The notes under the pieces are model-generated. The model searched no databases, had not been told where the DNA came from, and saw only the letters and a list, made by a program, of their open reading frames with translations. Of a DNA stretch of 15,336 nucleotides, positions 14,482 to 15,336 are shown piece by piece (positions within the stretch are counted from its first letter, which is position 1; each line of letters begins with the position of its first letter). The position numbers were made by a program, and so were the translations under genes. The stretch is taken from assembly GCA_902492275.1 (NCBI GenBank), contig CABUKW010000065.1, positions 1 through 15,336 on the forward strand, given 5' to 3'. The DNA comes from an uncultured Peptococcaceae bacterium. Its GTDB lineage: Bacteria > Bacillota > Peptococcia > Peptococcales > Peptococcaceae.

Positions 14482-14676
14482 TTAATCCATACCATCCTGA
14501 TACACAATATTGCCGTTGCAGATGGTATATTTCACCCGTCCTGTCAGCCGTTCGCCAATAAAGGGCGAATTGTGGGAACGGGAATAAAATTCTTTTACCG
14601 TCCATTTTTCTTCCGGATCAAAAATCACCAAATCGGCAGGACCGCCTTCCACCAAACGGCCGCCGGGAAGCTGATT
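14482..14676 (-). pseudogene. pyrC: out-of-frame 3' end of pyrC
   Basis: After the premature TAA at 14675-14677, the frame shifted by one base continues as a clear dihydroorotase C-terminus of about 64 residues: NQLPGGRLVEGGPADLVIFD, then WTVKEF, SHNSPFIGERLTGRV and a stop at 14482-14484. It has no start of its own and is best read as the displaced end of the same gene. Removing one base near 14676-14682 would rejoin it. Confidence 0.85.
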
Positions 14677-15336
14677 ACAAATTGGCCGGATTGACCGTCA
14701 TTTTTTCCAGCAGCTTCATCATGGGCAGATAGCCTTCATGCACCAGCTTGGTAATGCCCAGCGCCAGAGAGGTCTCCAAACCGATCATGCCGCTGGAAGC
14801 CTGCTGCAAGGTCTTTTTCTTTTTGCGGGCGTCGCTGTGGGGCGCATGGTCGGTGGCGATAATATCGATGGTGCCGTCCTGCAAGCCCTCAATAATCTTT
14901 TTCTTATCCTCAAATGTGCGCAGCGGCGGATTGACTTTGGCATAGGAGCCATAGGTCAGCACAGCCGATTCGGTCAGCGTAAAGTGATGGGGCGTCGCCT
15001 CTGCCGTTACATTGGCCCCCATTTTTTTGGCAAAACGCACCATTTCCACCGAATTGCCGGAGGACAAATGCTGAATGTGCAGCTTGGCTCCCGTCTGCAG
15101 CGCCAGCATACAATCCCGGGCCACCAGCACATCCTCGGCCGCACGGGCTGCGCCGCCCATCCCCAGCTGCTGCGATACCTGCCCCTGATTGATGCCGTTA
15201 TTTTCAATCAGCACCTCATCCTCTTCATGCACACTGATGGGACAATCTAATGCTTTTACTTTTTCTAACGCCTGCAGCATAACCGAAGTATCGGAAATGG
15301 GATGGCCGTCGTCGCTGAAACCCACTGCGCCCAATT
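14675..15336 (-). CDS. pyrC: dihydroorotase, 5' end outside the window, frameshifted near the 3' end
   Basis: A zinc amidohydrolase that cyclises carbamoyl-aspartate to dihydroorotate. About 219 residues are visible before a premature stop. Seen here: GAVGFSDDGHPI at the left end, a metal-ligand His in SVHEEDE, a second in HIQHLSS, the substrate-side NPPLR, and catalytic Asp and His in ATDHAPH. The N-terminal HxH metal motif and roughly 130 residues lie beyond the right edge. The TTG at 15332-15334 is an internal Leu codon, not a start. The frame breaks after MTVNPANL, where the family continues into a beta-sandwich end of about 60 residues, found intact one frame away (14482-14676). It heads the visible pyrC-pyrK-pyrD run. 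Family certain; whether the break is real is not. Confidence 0.92.
   Translation of the reverse strand, partial: LGAVGFSDDGHPISDTSVMLQALEKVKALDCPISVHEEDEVLIENNGINQGQVSQQLGMGGAARAAEDVLVARDCMLALQTGAKLHIQHLSSGNSVEMVRFAKKMGANVTAEATPHHFTLTESAVLTYGSYAKVNPPLRTFEDKKKIIEGLQDGTIDIIATDHAPHSDARKKKKTLQQASSGMIGLETSLALGITKLVHEGYLPMMKLLEKMTVNPANL

Noticed and set aside
14462..14605. Longer pyrK reading frame with 48 extra N-terminal residues
   Set aside because: It is the out-of-frame reading of the pyrC 3' end; the pyrK domain starts at the ATG at 14461 with GGAGGT upstream.

Overview
The window is a bacterial chromosomal segment in which every gene I can support reads on the minus strand. Strong GGAGG-type ribosome binding sites, TTGACA/TATAAT-like promoters, compact rho-independent terminators and a pyrK-pyrD (class 1B) dihydroorotate dehydrogenase pair suggest an anaerobic Bacillota. 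Protein style, cobJ and paired enoate-reductase-type flavoenzymes make a Negativicutes-like gut anaerobe my best guess; that placement is inference. I see no rRNA, tRNA, CRISPR array, insertion sequence or phage gene.

Layout from left to right, each gene running right to left: (1) 88-822, cobJ/cbiH of cobalamin synthesis, with its own promoter. (2) 1127-8176, an accessory metabolic block: two close paralogues of the FMN/4Fe-4S/FAD 'old yellow enzyme' family (1127-3118 and 4491-6494), a LysR-type regulator between them (3369-4316), and an SLC13/DASS-like membrane transporter (6707-8176). (3) 8461-12651, a TetR regulator followed by two ABC half-transporters, apparently one operon. (4) 12865-15336, the 3' part of a pyrimidine operon, pyrC-pyrK-pyrD, cut by the right edge of the window.

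The most interesting part is block 2. The two reductase genes differ in leader length, yet they share an ungapped promoter block of about 70 bp: a 30-bp element bounded by TTATAA-like ends, then AACTTANGCAAGC, then 14 bp, then a TATRCT -10 box. The lysR gene lies between them, so the simplest model is a LysR protein controlling two related reductases, with the neighbouring permease bringing in the inducer or substrate, probably an organic anion. Both reductases carry His-Gly-Trp where this enzyme family usually has His-Gly-Tyr, and both have an unusually wide last cysteine spacing in the iron-sulfur site. The substrate may therefore not be a standard enoyl compound.

In block 3 a consensus promoter is overlapped by a 32-bp inverted repeat, a very likely TetR operator. 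The operon encodes an ABC pair with DPENE D-loops, which I associate with exporter-fold siderophore importers (IrtAB/YbtPQ type). In block 4, pyrC is interrupted by a one-base frameshift near its 3' end, which may be an assembly error or a real lesion; pyrK and pyrD overlap and look intact.
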